DNA of 64,000 bases from Pedobacter jeongneungensis (GCF_000633455.1 NZ_AYMG01000019.1:62001-126000); one strand, 5' to 3'; counted from the stretch's first letter, positions 51,704 through 61,796 are shown. A program made the numbers and translations. Notes: generated by a model from the letters alone, not told the origin.

Positions 51704-52705
51704 ATGCAAACAACAAAACACGATTGGACAAAAGAAGAAATATACGAAATTTACAACAGGCCATTTTTGGATCTGGTTTATGAAGCTGCTAGCATCCACA
51801 GGGAAAATAAAGATTACAATGAAGTTCAGGTAAGTTCATTAATCTCAATCAAAACCGGAGGTTGTGCCGAAGATTGTTCATATTGCCCGCAAGCTGCCCG
51901 TTACCATACCGAATTAGAAGTACAGCCTTTAATGCAGGTTGGCCAGGTGGTTAGTGCTGCAGTTAAAGCTAAAGAAGGTGGCGCATCACGTTTATGTATG
52001 GGCGCTGCATGGCGCGAAGTACGCGATAACCGCGATTTTGACCGTGTAATTGAAATGGTTAAAGCTGTTAATGATATGGATATGGAAGTTTGCTGTACTT
52101 TGGGTATGCTTACCGAAAGTCAGGCACAACGTTTAGCTGATGCTGGTTTATATGCTTATAACCACAATATTGATACTTCGGAAGACGATTATAAACGCAT
52201 CATCTCAACCAGAACTTATGATGACCGTTTAAATACCATCAAAAACGTACGTAAAGCGAAATTAACAGTTTGTAGCGGAGGTATTATCGGCTTAGGTGAA
52301 ACGGTCGAAGATCGTGTTTCGATGTTGCAGACCTTATCAAACATGGAAAAACACCCTGAATCGGTGCCGGTTAATGCTTTGGTTCCGGTAAAAGGAACAC
52401 CATTAGAAAATCAGCCACGTGTTCCAATCTGGGATATGGTAAGGATGATTGCTACAGCGCGTATTGTTATGCCAAACTCAGTAGTGCGTTTATCCGCAGG
52501 TAGAAATGAGATGAGTACTTTAGAGCAGGCTTTTTGTTTTATGGCAGGCGCAAGTTCTATTTTTGCAGGCGATAAATTATTAACTACGCCAAATCCTGCT
52601 TTTGTAGATGATATGGCGATGTTTGAATTATTAGGCTTAAAAACCCGCGATGCCTTTAAAAATGGCCGCCCGGCGAATACAAGAGTTGCAGAAGAAGCTG
52701 TTTAA
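51704..52705 (+). CDS. bioB: Biotin synthase
   Basis: A 333-residue radical-SAM enzyme inserting sulfur into dethiobiotin. KTGGCAEDCSYCPQAARY is the CxxxCxxC cluster. CCTLGML, YNHNIDTSEDDY and RLSAGRNEMS are BioB-specific segments that bind substrate and the second [2Fe-2S] cluster. No other biotin genes are adjacent. It ends at a strong bidirectional terminator. Confidence 0.96.
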   Translation: MQTTKHDWTKEEIYEIYNRPFLDLVYEAASIHRENKDYNEVQVSSLISIKTGGCAEDCSYCPQAARYHTELEVQPLMQVGQVVSAAVKAKEGGASRLCMGAAWREVRDNRDFDRVIEMVKAVNDMDMEVCCTLGMLTESQAQRLADAGLYAYNHNIDTSEDDYKRIISTRTYDDRLNTIKNVRKAKLTVCSGGIIGLGETVEDRVSMLQTLSNMEKHPESVPVNALVPVKGTPLENQPRVPIWDMVRMIATARIVMPNSVVRLSAGRNEMSTLEQAFCFMAGASSIFAGDKLLTTPNPAFVDDMAMFELLGLKTRDAFKNGRPANTRVAEEAV

Positions 52706-52728
52706 TTAAAAATATAACGAAATCAAAT

Positions 52729-52759
52729 AAAAAACGCAGGCTAATAGCCTGCGTTTTTT
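52729..52759. terminator. Bidirectional terminator between bioB and the His-heptad lipoprotein gene
   Basis: A perfect 14-bp stem (aaaaaacgcaggct / agcctgcgtttttt) with a 3-base loop. Confidence 0.92.
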
Positions 52760-52764
52760 ATTTA

Positions 52765-53253
52765 TTATTTTATTTTATCTTCCTGCTTTATTTTTTGATC
52801 CTGTTCTGTAATCAATTTATGCTCAGCCTCAATTTTTTTATGCTCTTCCATCAGCTGCTCGTCTTCCTTTTTCATTTTATCATGGTCAGCTTTAATTTGC
52901 TCATCACTATTTCCGCCAGCAGCATGTTCTTTTTCCAAATCAGCATGTAACTTAATAAGCTCGGCATGCTTTTCAATTAATTGCGTATGTTCTGCCAGTA
53001 ATTTACCATGCTCAGCTTCAATTTTAGCATGTTTATTGCTCGCTGCTTCTTTTAATTCTCCATGAATTTTAGCAAATTCGGCATGGCCGGTTTCTAATTT
53101 GGCATGAGCCTCTTCTAAGGTTTTGTGTTCGCTTTCCAGTTTTAAATGTTCTGCTGATAATTCTTTCTCCAATTCGGTATTTTTACCACTGCATGCTGCG
53201 AAAAACACTGTTGCTGCAAGAACAATAGTTTTAGACATTTTAGTTAATCTCAT
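52765..53253 (-). CDS. Coiled-coil lipoprotein with regularly spaced histidines
   Basis: A 162-residue protein with a lipoprotein signal (MSKTIVLAATVFFAACSGK, lipobox FAAC). The remainder is a long coiled coil of heptads. Histidines recur every seven residues, as in AEHLKLESEHKTLEEAH and AEHTQLIEKHAELIKLH, up to fifteen or so in total. No family is recognised. The pattern suggests a periplasmic or outer-membrane rod, perhaps metal binding. A start at residue 6 (MSK) is possible in place of MRLTK. Confidence 0.8.
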   Translation of the reverse strand: MRLTKMSKTIVLAATVFFAACSGKNTELEKELSAEHLKLESEHKTLEEAHAKLETGHAEFAKIHGELKEAASNKHAKIEAEHGKLLAEHTQLIEKHAELIKLHADLEKEHAAGGNSDEQIKADHDKMKKEDEQLMEEHKKIEAEHKLITEQDQKIKQEDKIK

Positions 53254-53566
53254 TTTTTAATATTAATTTGTTTAGAAAATTTCCGTTATTTTTTCACGCA
53301 AAAATAACTTTAGCGATACCGGTGAACGCCGATATTCGTATAATCGCAGTCACATCTTCTAAAGAAGACGTTCAGGTTAATAAATAAAAATTGGGATATT
53401 AAATTTATGCACCAGGGATTGTGCAACTATACTAAGAGCTAAATATTAGCCAAGATAGGTAAAAATATGAATTTTACGAATCAAGGTTTTCCTTCTTGAT
53501 AGGCCGACTAAAGCGGGAGTGAAGTCTTTTTGATGATAATTCATTAAGACTAAATGTTAACTCATG
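53254..53566. other. Intergenic region, nothing recognised
   Basis: It is AT-rich with an imperfect hairpin-like stretch near 53350 (tcttctaaagaaga). No open frame on either strand longer than about 15 codons looks credible. Confidence 0.4.
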
Positions 53567-53597
53567 AAAAAGTCCCGATTAAAACCGGGACTTTTTT
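53567..53597. terminator. Bidirectional terminator
   Basis: A stem aaaaagtcccg / cgggacttttt with a 7-9 base loop. It ends the minus-strand ohr transcript. Confidence 0.85.
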
Positions 53598-53667
53598 GTT
53601 TCGGACCATTTGTGGTTCCAGATATTTCTTTCAGCCACAAAATTGAATGGTAAACAGCTATGACACC

Positions 53668-54078
53668 TTATACTGCAGTTACCCTTACTTCTATATTTCC
53701 TTTTGTCGCTTTAGAATATGGGCAGGCCCTATGTGCTTTATCGGCTAAGGATTGTGCTTCTTCATGAGAGATTCCAGGGATATGTACATCCAGATCTGCC
53801 GAAAGCGCAAATGAATTCCCATCCTTATTAAACGAAACCAATACCTTAACATTAGCTTCGCTAACATCAACACCTTCGCGTTCGGCTATAGAACCTAAGG
53901 CACCTAAATAGCACGGTCCCCATGCTGCCGCAAATAATTCTTCAGGGTTGGTTGCACCACCTTGTCCACCCAGTTCTTTTGGTTTTCTTAAATCGAAATC
54001 TAAAATTCCATCACTCGATTTAACGTGTCCGTCTCTTCCTCCAGTAGCTGTTACTTCAGCCGTATATAGCTTTTCCAT
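53668..54078 (-). CDS. ohr: Organic hydroperoxide resistance protein (Ohr/OsmC family)
   Basis: A 136-residue peroxidase that reduces organic hydroperoxides. The two catalytic cysteines are Cys56 in FAAAWGPCYLGAL and Cys119 in AHRACPYSKATKG, with the conserved Arg in DLRKPKELGG. It could be named Ohr by its Cys pattern, though the wider OsmC family is not excluded. The upstream 400 bases (54079-54485) hold no gene that I can see. Confidence 0.92.
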   Translation of the reverse strand: MEKLYTAEVTATGGRDGHVKSSDGILDFDLRKPKELGGQGGATNPEELFAAAWGPCYLGALGSIAEREGVDVSEANVKVLVSFNKDGNSFALSADLDVHIPGISHEEAQSLADKAHRACPYSKATKGNIEVRVTAV

Positions 54079-54485
54079 AATAATATTCTTAATTGATTTA
54101 GATTAACAAATTATAGTTGTCTTTGTTTTTATATACTTCAAAGACTGCTTAAACATACTTTAACGCGTATAAATGACAATTGTATGAATAACTTACAGTC
54201 ATTTCATGTAAAAAACCACATGTTTCATCAGCTCATAAGCCTCTAAAAATCCAGATTAAATGAGTACAATAATTTATTGTAGGATAGACTAGGATAATTT
54301 AAATAGGCTTAAAAATCAGTTGATTACAGTTATTGTATTCTATTAATTCGGTGAAAGTAAATGGTTTATTATACTCATTTATTGGTATCGGGTTTCGTGT
54401 AAAAAAACGCTGCTTTATCTTGACACCAAAGCGCTGAACATACTAAAACGATATTTTTATATCATAACTGTTTAAAATCATCCCG

Positions 54486-56903
54486 TTGTTAAATCGATTG
54501 TTTCTGATGTTGCTTATAGCAAGTTTTGCTATGCCATCTAAATTATGTGCGCAATCCTCTCCGGAGAATATCGGATTTGAAAATGGAAATTTTCAGAACT
54601 GGAAGATTTATGCAGGCTCTATTGCAATCGAAAATAATCAGAATGTAGTCACGATGAATGAAGTACCCAAACCAATTTCGGGAAGGCATACCATTATTAG
54701 TAACAAAAACCTCGTAGATCCTTATGGTGGTTTTCATTTGATCCCACCTTCTGGCGGAAACTATTCGGTTAAGCTTGGAAACAATGTTACCGGTGCACAG
54801 ATTGATGGAATATCATACCTGATGACTGTTCCAGCCGATCGGCCGGAATTTACATTAACCTATCAATATGCGGTTGTTTTAGAAGATCCCGATCACGAAC
54901 CCTTTGAACAACCCCGGTTTATTGCCAGAATAAAAGATGTGGAGAAGAATGAATACATTCCATGTGCATCATTTGAATATGTGGCTACTTCATCATTGCC
55001 AGGCTTCAAAAAATCAGCAGCATACGAAAGTGTTATTTATAAAGATTGGTCGCCCGTAACCATTAATTTATCCGGCTATCAGGGCAAGCAACTGCTTATC
55101 GAATTTATCAGTACCGATTGTTCGAGGGGGCAGCATTTTGGCTATGCTTATGTAGATATCAATAATGTATATGGAGATTTAGTTACCGGCAATACTTATT
55201 GTGCCAGTGCCGATGCGGTTAGTTTATCAGGCCCGAGTGGTTACCAAACTTATAACTGGTATAGTGCAGACCGGTCAATAAAATATGGTTCCGAACAGTC
55301 GATTAATATTAAACCAAAACCTGCCGATGGCTCTCGCATTTTGCTTGATTTAGTTCCTTATACAGGTTTTGGCTGCCCTAGCACAGTAAGTACAGTAATT
55401 CATGGGATAGATTATGAGCTTAAGGTTTTAAAGAAAGATGTGGTATGCCAAGGTGCTGAAATTGACCTTTTAGATCCGAAATATATTCTCAACAAATCTG
55501 AAGGTTTTACTTATCTGGCTTATGAAGATAAAGATTTAACCAAGCTTATAAATGGTCCGGTTAAAATAGTGGCAGATAAAACTTTTTACATTAAAGGAAC
55601 CAATAATAAAGGCTGCGAAAGTGTGGTTCCAATCGATATTTCGATATTCAACGCGGCAAACATCAGTACCAAAAATCCAGATGCGGTTTGTTACTCGGAA
55701 AGTGTCGACATTACAAATTCAGCATTATATCTCGGTACTTTAGAAGGGATTAGCCGATCTTATTTTTTAGATGAGGCAGCTACGAAAGTCATTTCCGATC
55801 CACAGCACATCAATAAAACGGGCAGATATTTTATCAAACTTTCCAACCAAATCGGTTGCAGTAAAATCATCTCTATTGATGTAACTGTTAAGGATAAGCC
55901 CGTTTTAAAAGTGACCAATCCCAAACCTGTATGTATTCCGGGAAAAGTAGATATTACTTCAGCCAATCTCTTTTCAGGGAGTGATGTAAGCTTTAAGTAC
56001 AGTTTTTATAAGGATCAGGAATTGAGTGATCTGCTTACCGACCCATCACATATTGAAAAACCGGGAACTTATTATGTAAAGGCAATTAATGCTGAAGGAT
56101 GCATGGTTAGTGATAAAATAGAGGTTGTGATCAATGATTTGCCTGTGCTTCATGTTAAAAATCCTGAGCTGGCTTGTTTTCCTGATAAAGTAGATATTAC
56201 TAATCCAGCGCTTTATGCTGGTTCAACAACAGGTTTAAACTATTCATTTTTTTACGATGAGGCACTAACCAATAAGATTACTTTTCCTAAAGCAATTGCA
56301 AAAGCTGGCACTTACTACATTAAAGCTGCAAATGTTGGAGGATGTTTTACTACGGGTAAAATACAGGTGAATTTTAATACCGCTCCAATCATCGTGCTGC
56401 ATAAACCAAAAGCAGTTTTTGATAATGGTTTTGTAGATTTAACAGCATCAGAAATTACCAAAGGAAGCAGTGCCTTCGTAAAGATTGGCTATTTTGAAGA
56501 TGCCTATTTAAAACGTCCCATAGCTGATCCCACAAAAGTGAACAAGGCAGGAGTTTATTACATTTCTATCCAGAACGAAAATGGATGTATAACTTCTGCT
56601 CCGATAGAAGTAGACATTCTGCCTCAGCCCAAAATTGTTGTTCCAACCGCATTTACCCCTCAAAAAGATACCAATAACCGCTTATATCCATTTTTAGTGA
56701 GCATCCAGAAACTGATCAGCTTTAAGGTGTACAACAAATGGGGGATATTGGTTTATCAGAGTGACACTTTAGCCAATGGGGGCTGGGACGGGCAGTTTAA
56801 AAGCCAAATGCAGCCTTTAGAAACCTTTTCGTGGTTTGCAGAAGGAATTGACACATTTGGAGGTAAATTTCAATCAAAAGGAAAAACTATACTCATATTA
56901 TAA
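54486..56903 (+). CDS. Secreted multi-repeat protein with gliding motility C-terminal domain (type IX cargo)
   Basis: An 805-residue exported protein. Its start is probably TTG 54486 (signal peptide MLNRLFLMLLIASFAMPSKLCAQ), with ATG 54507 as the alternative. The first 240 residues are jelly-roll-like. Residues about 315-715 are five tandem repeats of about 80 residues with VDIT, a paired Cys and a GTYYVKA or similar end. The last 90 residues, from PTAFTPQKDTNNRLYP, are the CHU_C domain used for type IX (type B) secretion. A PorP/SprF gene overlaps its stop codon. Confidence 0.9.
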   Translation: MLNRLFLMLLIASFAMPSKLCAQSSPENIGFENGNFQNWKIYAGSIAIENNQNVVTMNEVPKPISGRHTIISNKNLVDPYGGFHLIPPSGGNYSVKLGNNVTGAQIDGISYLMTVPADRPEFTLTYQYAVVLEDPDHEPFEQPRFIARIKDVEKNEYIPCASFEYVATSSLPGFKKSAAYESVIYKDWSPVTINLSGYQGKQLLIEFISTDCSRGQHFGYAYVDINNVYGDLVTGNTYCASADAVSLSGPSGYQTYNWYSADRSIKYGSEQSINIKPKPADGSRILLDLVPYTGFGCPSTVSTVIHGIDYELKVLKKDVVCQGAEIDLLDPKYILNKSEGFTYLAYEDKDLTKLINGPVKIVADKTFYIKGTNNKGCESVVPIDISIFNAANISTKNPDAVCYSESVDITNSALYLGTLEGISRSYFLDEAATKVISDPQHINKTGRYFIKLSNQIGCSKIISIDVTVKDKPVLKVTNPKPVCIPGKVDITSANLFSGSDVSFKYSFYKDQELSDLLTDPSHIEKPGTYYVKAINAEGCMVSDKIEVVINDLPVLHVKNPELACFPDKVDITNPALYAGSTTGLNYSFFYDEALTNKITFPKAIAKAGTYYIKAANVGGCFTTGKIQVNFNTAPIIVLHKPKAVFDNGFVDLTASEITKGSSAFVKIGYFEDAYLKRPIADPTKVNKAGVYYISIQNENGCITSAPIEVDILPQPKIVVPTAFTPQKDTNNRLYPFLVSIQKLISFKVYNKWGILVYQSDTLANGGWDGQFKSQMQPLETFSWFAEGIDTFGGKFQSKGKTILIL

Positions 56904-57901
56904 TGCACAGACCGCTACTCATTTTATTTTTGTGCCTGGCTACAATATGCTGTTCGGCACAAGACCCGAAGTTTTCGCAATACTTCGCGGCTCCTTTAAC
57001 TTTAAATCCGGCATTTACAGGCTTTTTTGATGGCGATTATCGTGTGGCTGCCAATACCAGGCAACAATGGGGTAATCTTGGCGATCCCTACAATACCTAT
57101 AGTGTTTCGGGCGATTTGAAATTGGTTGAAGATGAAAATTTCATCAATAGCTATTTCAGCCTGGGATTGAGTGGATTGTTTGATGAATCTTTAAATAAAG
57201 CCTTAAAATCGCAATACATCAGTGCCAGTGTTTCTTATTATCAGTATATGGATGAGGAGCACCGGTTTAAATTCGGTTTGGCGCCACAGGTTTCATATGT
57301 CTCGAAGTATTTGGATTATAATAAACTTACTTTTGCTTCTCAATATAATGGTGAGGGAGGTTTTAATAGTTCGATGCCCAATTATCTTGATTTAAAAAAT
57401 GATAAAACATCGTATTTCGACCTGAATATTGGTGCCAATTTTGCCGCCAGCTTCGATTATTGGAGTTTTGCCGTTGGTTATGCGCAATATCACCTTACAA
57501 AGCCTCAGGAAGCGCTATTAAGTAATAGTACCGATATTGTTTCAGCACGGAAAACCGTTAATTTTGGTTTGCTTTATCTTCTAAACAACAATGTAGATTT
57601 AAATGTAACAGGGGTTTACAATGCCCAAAAAAATAACAGGGATGTGATTTTTGGAACTGTTTTAGGACTCAAACCTGGCGATGAAACCAAAATGAAGCTG
57701 AATTTTGGCATGTGGTACAAATTTAACGAAGCTTCATTTTATCCCTATATTGGCGTGGCCATGGGAAATATCAGCGCCGGAATGAATTATACGGTTTACG
57801 GGAGTAAATTATTAAGCGCTACACCACGTACTTATGAACTGTCTTTCATTTACCGGCATAATAATTTTAAGGGTTTTAAAGTGCCTTGCCCTAGGTTTTA
57901 A
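56903..57901 (+). CDS. PorP/SprF family type IX secretion membrane protein
   Basis: A 332-residue outer-membrane beta-barrel protein. A signal peptide (LLILFLCLATICCSAQ) is followed by DPKFSQYFAAPLTLNPAFTGFFDGDYR, the PorP/SprF start. The rest alternates in strands and ends with a SFIYRHNNFKG-like motif. Such proteins are partners of CHU_C-domain cargo proteins. The ATG shares one base with the preceding stop. Confidence 0.92.
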   Translation: MHRPLLILFLCLATICCSAQDPKFSQYFAAPLTLNPAFTGFFDGDYRVAANTRQQWGNLGDPYNTYSVSGDLKLVEDENFINSYFSLGLSGLFDESLNKALKSQYISASVSYYQYMDEEHRFKFGLAPQVSYVSKYLDYNKLTFASQYNGEGGFNSSMPNYLDLKNDKTSYFDLNIGANFAASFDYWSFAVGYAQYHLTKPQEALLSNSTDIVSARKTVNFGLLYLLNNNVDLNVTGVYNAQKNNRDVIFGTVLGLKPGDETKMKLNFGMWYKFNEASFYPYIGVAMGNISAGMNYTVYGSKLLSATPRTYELSFIYRHNNFKGFKVPCPRF

Positions 57902-58212
57902 GAGTAGTTGTTTTTAGGTCGATGGATCATGGTTTTATAGTTGATAGCCAAGGCGTTTAATCTTCAGTGTTTTCTGAGCCTCCGTGGCTATTCTTTTTAA
58001 CCACAAAGGCACAAAGCTTGATTGAAATAGTTTTTCTCTGCTCCATATGCTCGGACTTTCGGACATCTGACTCCTGACTTAATTCCGTTTTCCTGACCAT
58101 TAAGAAATTAAGGACATTAAGAATTTATCGGTAGATTCTAATACGCCAGGCATTGATCATTGAACTTTGGTTATTTGATCCCCATCTTACATATCACTTC
58201 TTCCATCAATTT
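57902..58212. repeat. Intergenic repeat region
   Basis: gtgttttctgagcctccgtg (57967 on) is the inverse of the gccacggaggc family seen at 20797, 21016, 21237 and 35851, and accacaaaggcacaaag belongs with it. ctcggactttcggacatctg (58048 on) matches a segment after prmC at 43970-44000 in the other orientation. No gene. Confidence 0.6.
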
Positions 58213-59424
58213 TTAAAACAGCTTCAACTGCTCATTACCTGGTGGCTTTTCTTTTCCGAAAATTGTTCTGCCTCCGTATTTCCAGCTATCAGCCCTTTCT
58301 TTTTGGATAACCTTTTCAAAATCCATATTGGGTACAAAATCTTTTTCCGCATTGCGTGCAATTTGATGCAACGATTTTATTGCCTGTTGCTTATCCGAGT
58401 TGCCTATTTTTGCCTTTTCTACCGCGTTTCTTAAAACTTTTATCGTTTCGTCGTACACATTTACGGGTACCGGGAACGGATGTCCGTCTTTTCCGCCATT
58501 GGCGAAAGAGTAACGGGCTGGATCAGTAAACCGTGAGGGTGTACCATAAATTACTTCACTCACTAAAGCCATTGATTGTAATGTTCTTGGGCCCATACCT
58601 TCAAGCAACAGCAATTCCTCAAAATCATTGGGTTTCTTTTCCTGTGCCAGCCATAAAATACTTCCCAGGCGTTTTAAGTCTATATCTTTCGATCTCACAT
58701 CATGATGATTAGGCAATACCAAATTTTGTATTTCACCCAGCATACGCGTTGGCGATTCGGCTGTGATGCTCATCATGCTTTGTCGGGTTTTGTCTGCATC
58801 ATTTGAAGTCAGGTTTAAAATTTTACCCTGATTAATACCACAAATACCCGTATGTGGTTCTTCTACAAACGATTTTAAATTTTCAGAATGCCAATGGTAT
58901 CTTCTTGCCGTCGAACTGCTATCGCTCATGCCTTGCTGTACTACCGCCCAATCGCCATCACTACTTAGAATAAAACTATGAAGGTATAGTTGAAAACCAT
59001 CCTGAATGGCTGTATTGTCGACCTTGGCGCTCAATTTACTTGCCCGGACAAGTTCAGTACCATTTAAACCCGTTTTGTCGGCTATTCTTAACAGCTCGTT
59101 TGGGGTTTCCCTGCTGTGTTTTCCTTTTCCACCACAGATATAAATGCCCAGTTCTTTAGATAGTGGATTGATGGATTTCTTTAAAGCGCCCATTACTGAA
59201 GTGGTAATGCCAGACGAATGCCAATCCATACCCATTACGGCTCCCAAACTTTGAAACCAAAATGGACTGCTTAAGCGGCGTATCACCTCTGCTTTTCCAT
59301 ATTCTAAAATAATGGCTTCAGTTATTGCAAGGCCAAGGGTTGCCATACGTGTAGCAAGCCACGGTGGTACATGGCCATAGTGTAGGGGTAAGTCTGCGTT
59401 TCCTGATCTTTTCAATACTAACAA
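58213..59424 (-). CDS. DUF763 family protein
   Basis: A 403-residue protein starting MLVLKRSGNADLPLHYGHVP and carrying ICGGKGKHSRETPNEL, VQQGMSDSSSTARRYHWHSENLKSFVEEPHTGICG and NVYDETIKVLRNAVEKAKIG, the DUF763 conserved parts. An internal helix-hairpin-helix-like segment (LLLEGMGPRTLQSMAL) suggests DNA binding. Family members occur in archaea and some bacteria, and have been suggested to be nuclease-like; function unknown. Confidence 0.88.
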   Translation of the reverse strand: MLVLKRSGNADLPLHYGHVPPWLATRMATLGLAITEAIILEYGKAEVIRRLSSPFWFQSLGAVMGMDWHSSGITTSVMGALKKSINPLSKELGIYICGGKGKHSRETPNELLRIADKTGLNGTELVRASKLSAKVDNTAIQDGFQLYLHSFILSSDGDWAVVQQGMSDSSSTARRYHWHSENLKSFVEEPHTGICGINQGKILNLTSNDADKTRQSMMSITAESPTRMLGEIQNLVLPNHHDVRSKDIDLKRLGSILWLAQEKKPNDFEELLLLEGMGPRTLQSMALVSEVIYGTPSRFTDPARYSFANGGKDGHPFPVPVNVYDETIKVLRNAVEKAKIGNSDKQQAIKSLHQIARNAEKDFVPNMDFEKVIQKERADSWKYGGRTIFGKEKPPGNEQLKLF

Positions 59425-59532
59425 ATTTAGTAAAATGTATTTGATAAAACTAATTTTACTATGGAAATCATGGAAATACAGAAATAAAACAGTTTAATTT
59501 TCCATCCAGAATACAAGAATTTCTAAGTCGCT

Positions 59533-59561
59533 CGTCATTCCCAACTTGATTGGGAATGACG
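59533..59561. repeat. cgtcattcccaa hairpin
   Basis: A perfect 12-bp stem (cgtcattcccaa / ttgggaatgacg) with loop cttga, placed upstream of the metallophosphoesterase. A related half-site (cgtcattcccgcgc) is at 33529. Confidence 0.8.
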
Positions 59562-59635
59562 CAACAAGAAAAACGATTAACAATATTTTTTGTTAATTTA
59601 TAAACTTCATTAATCGTAAAGCTCCATTTTTATAC

Positions 59636-60727
59636 ATGCGGAAATTCTTACAACGCCTATTTAGTTCCTGGATCATCCGCATGTCGAATAAGTTTGGTTC
59701 GAGGCCCGACCGTGCACGCATTCACAATGCCTTAAGTAAGCTTTACAAAACCATTAATCAGGAACCCGGGAAACGTGGTTTGATTTTTGAAATTACCGAT
59801 GCCGATAAATTCATCATTTTATCCGACCAGCACAAGGGTGCCCGCGATTATGCCGACGACTTTACGCTCGCAGAAAAAAACTATTTAAAAGCGCTTGAGC
59901 ATTACAATCAACATGATTTTCATTACATCAATTTAGGCGACAGTGAAGAACTCTGGGAGAATTTACTGGAATCGGTAATCAGGCATAATAAAGATACTTT
60001 TGAAGCAGAGAAAACTTTTATCGCTAAAAATCGCTTTACCAAAATATTTGGAAACCACGATCTGTATTGGGACAATGATCCTTTGGCAGGTTTTAACCTC
60101 AACAGGATCTATGGGAAGAAAATCCCAATTTATGAGGGTGCTATATTGAGAATGAAAATGGAAGTAAGGCAATTTGATATTTTCCTCACTCACGGACATC
60201 AGGGTGATTTACAAAGCGATGGAAACTGGTTTAGCAAGTGGTTTGTGAGCACCATCTGGGCACCTTTACAAGCTTACCTTCAAATTAATCCCAATACGCC
60301 AGCTTACGATAATCAGCTTAAAACTGCACATAATGCAATGATGTACAGCTGGATAGCGGAGCAACAGAATATGGCTTTAATAACCGGGCATACGCACCAG
60401 CCAGTTTTCGCTTCATTAACACATCTGGAAAGAATTTATGTGAAAATAAAGTATGCGAAAAAAAATAAAAATACAGATGAACTTGCTTTTTTAAATGAAG
60501 AATTGCACAAAAGGATTAGAGAAGAAGATAAGCCGCCACGCCTTGGCAAATACAAGCCGTGGTATTTTAACAGCGGATGTTGTTGTTTTAGCGATGGCGA
60601 TATTACCGGAATTGAGATCGAAAACGGTTTTATCAGGTTAATTAAGTGGTCGTACCATAAAAATGCCAAACCGGAAAGGGTGTTGCTTGAAGAAATGAAA
60701 TTAAGTGATTTATTTAAGGCTATTTAA
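59636..60727 (+). CDS. Calcineurin-like metallophosphoesterase
   Basis: A 363-residue phosphoesterase. The metal motifs appear in order: LSDQHKGARDYADDF (Asp/His), NLGDSEELWENLL (GD), IFGNHDLYWDNDP (GNHD), LTHGHQGDLQ (GH) and LITGHTHQPVF (GHTH). CCCFSDGDITGIEI near the end is a Cys-rich region particular to this branch. The substrate is not known. It is convergent with the GAF kinase gene and overlaps its end by 8 bases. Confidence 0.9.
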   Translation: MRKFLQRLFSSWIIRMSNKFGSRPDRARIHNALSKLYKTINQEPGKRGLIFEITDADKFIILSDQHKGARDYADDFTLAEKNYLKALEHYNQHDFHYINLGDSEELWENLLESVIRHNKDTFEAEKTFIAKNRFTKIFGNHDLYWDNDPLAGFNLNRIYGKKIPIYEGAILRMKMEVRQFDIFLTHGHQGDLQSDGNWFSKWFVSTIWAPLQAYLQINPNTPAYDNQLKTAHNAMMYSWIAEQQNMALITGHTHQPVFASLTHLERIYVKIKYAKKNKNTDELAFLNEELHKRIREEDKPPRLGKYKPWYFNSGCCCFSDGDITGIEIENGFIRLIKWSYHKNAKPERVLLEEMKLSDLFKAI

Positions 60728-61796
60728 TGGGCAGCGATACAAAAAAAGTTGTCCCTAAATCTTTTCCTTCACTTTCTACCCACAATTTTCCTTTATGGAT
60801 CTCTATCAGCGCATTAGCCGTAATCAGTCCTAAGCCATAAACATTTTCATTTTCGGTAGCTACAGCGCTCAATCTAGGGAATTTCAGGAAAATTTTATCT
60901 AAATCTTCAGCAGTTAAGCCAACACCATGATCTTTTATCGCAATAGTAATTTCATTTTCAGCTATTTGATGAGATATGGTAATTTTTTCTCCTTTAGGAG
61001 AAAATTTAATTGCATTATTAATCAGTTCGCTAAAAATAACCCTCAGCTTATCCAGATCCCCAAATATTTTTAATGGATTTTCGATATTGATGGAGATATT
61101 TAGGGCTTTTCTTTTAAGAATTAAATCTAAATCGAATTTTACCTCTTCGAGTATTTCTTTCAGATCAACTTCTGTTTTTTTAGGCTTAAAAGAGTTCGTT
61201 TCTTTACGTGCGCTGCTTAATATACCGTTCAGGTTATCGATCATTCTTTTAGCTTGTGCATTTACTTTTCCTGCAATTGTCAACACCCTTTCATCAACAC
61301 CGGGTATTCTTCCCAATAATTCAGATTGGAGCGAAATGGTGGTCATGGGGTTTTTAAGATCGTGGATAAGCACATGTAAACGGTCGTCATAAGCGCTAAA
61401 TGTTTTCCTGATCGCAATCCTCGATTCCAGCTTTTCTATCACCATATCAGCCAATAATTTCAACATATTGAATTGTTTCTCTGTAGCCTCTCTGGGTTGG
61501 TCATCAGCAACGTAAATCTGACCAATATCAAAACCATCAGGAGTGATGATTGGTGCTTGCACATAAAATACAGATCCATTAGACGATGATGAACCGATCT
61601 GCGATTTTATAAATGTTTTTTCGGCAGCTGTAAAACAGATACCTGCAAAAGGAACCTCAAAAATGGCTGCAGCCAATTGCGTTAACTGATCAAAAGCACT
61701 TTCGGCGGGTGTATCCAGGATATCGTAATAAGTTAATTTTGCTACACGCAAGGTTTCGTTTGAATGTTGGTTGTTTTCTGCTTGATCGATATGCAT
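60720..61796 (-). CDS. GAF-domain sensor histidine kinase
   Basis: A 358-residue cytosolic kinase without membrane helices. Residues 25-150 are a GAF sensor domain (DTPAESAFDQLTQLAAAIFEVP). The dimerisation helix carries the phospho-His in LIHDLKNPMTTISLQ. The ATPase domain has ELINNAIKFSP, IKDHGVGL and NVYGLGLITANALI. No response regulator gene is adjacent. Signal and partner are unknown; sensing of small molecules is inferred only from GAF. Confidence 0.92.
   Translation of the reverse strand: MHIDQAENNQHSNETLRVAKLTYYDILDTPAESAFDQLTQLAAAIFEVPFAGICFTAAEKTFIKSQIGSSSSNGSVFYVQAPIITPDGFDIGQIYVADDQPREATEKQFNMLKLLADMVIEKLESRIAIRKTFSAYDDRLHVLIHDLKNPMTTISLQSELLGRIPGVDERVLTIAGKVNAQAKRMIDNLNGILSSARKETNSFKPKKTEVDLKEILEEVKFDLDLILKRKALNISINIENPLKIFGDLDKLRVIFSELINNAIKFSPKGEKITISHQIAENEITIAIKDHGVGLTAEDLDKIFLKFPRLSAVATENENVYGLGLITANALIEIHKGKLWVESEGKDLGTTFFVSLPIK

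Noticed and set aside
58153..58434. Plus-strand frame of 93 codons
   Set aside because: It overlaps the C-terminal part of the DUF763 gene and is only a hydrophobic shadow.
60976..61392. Antisense frame of 138 codons
   Set aside because: It is the shadow of the GAF kinase gene, which has all kinase boxes.
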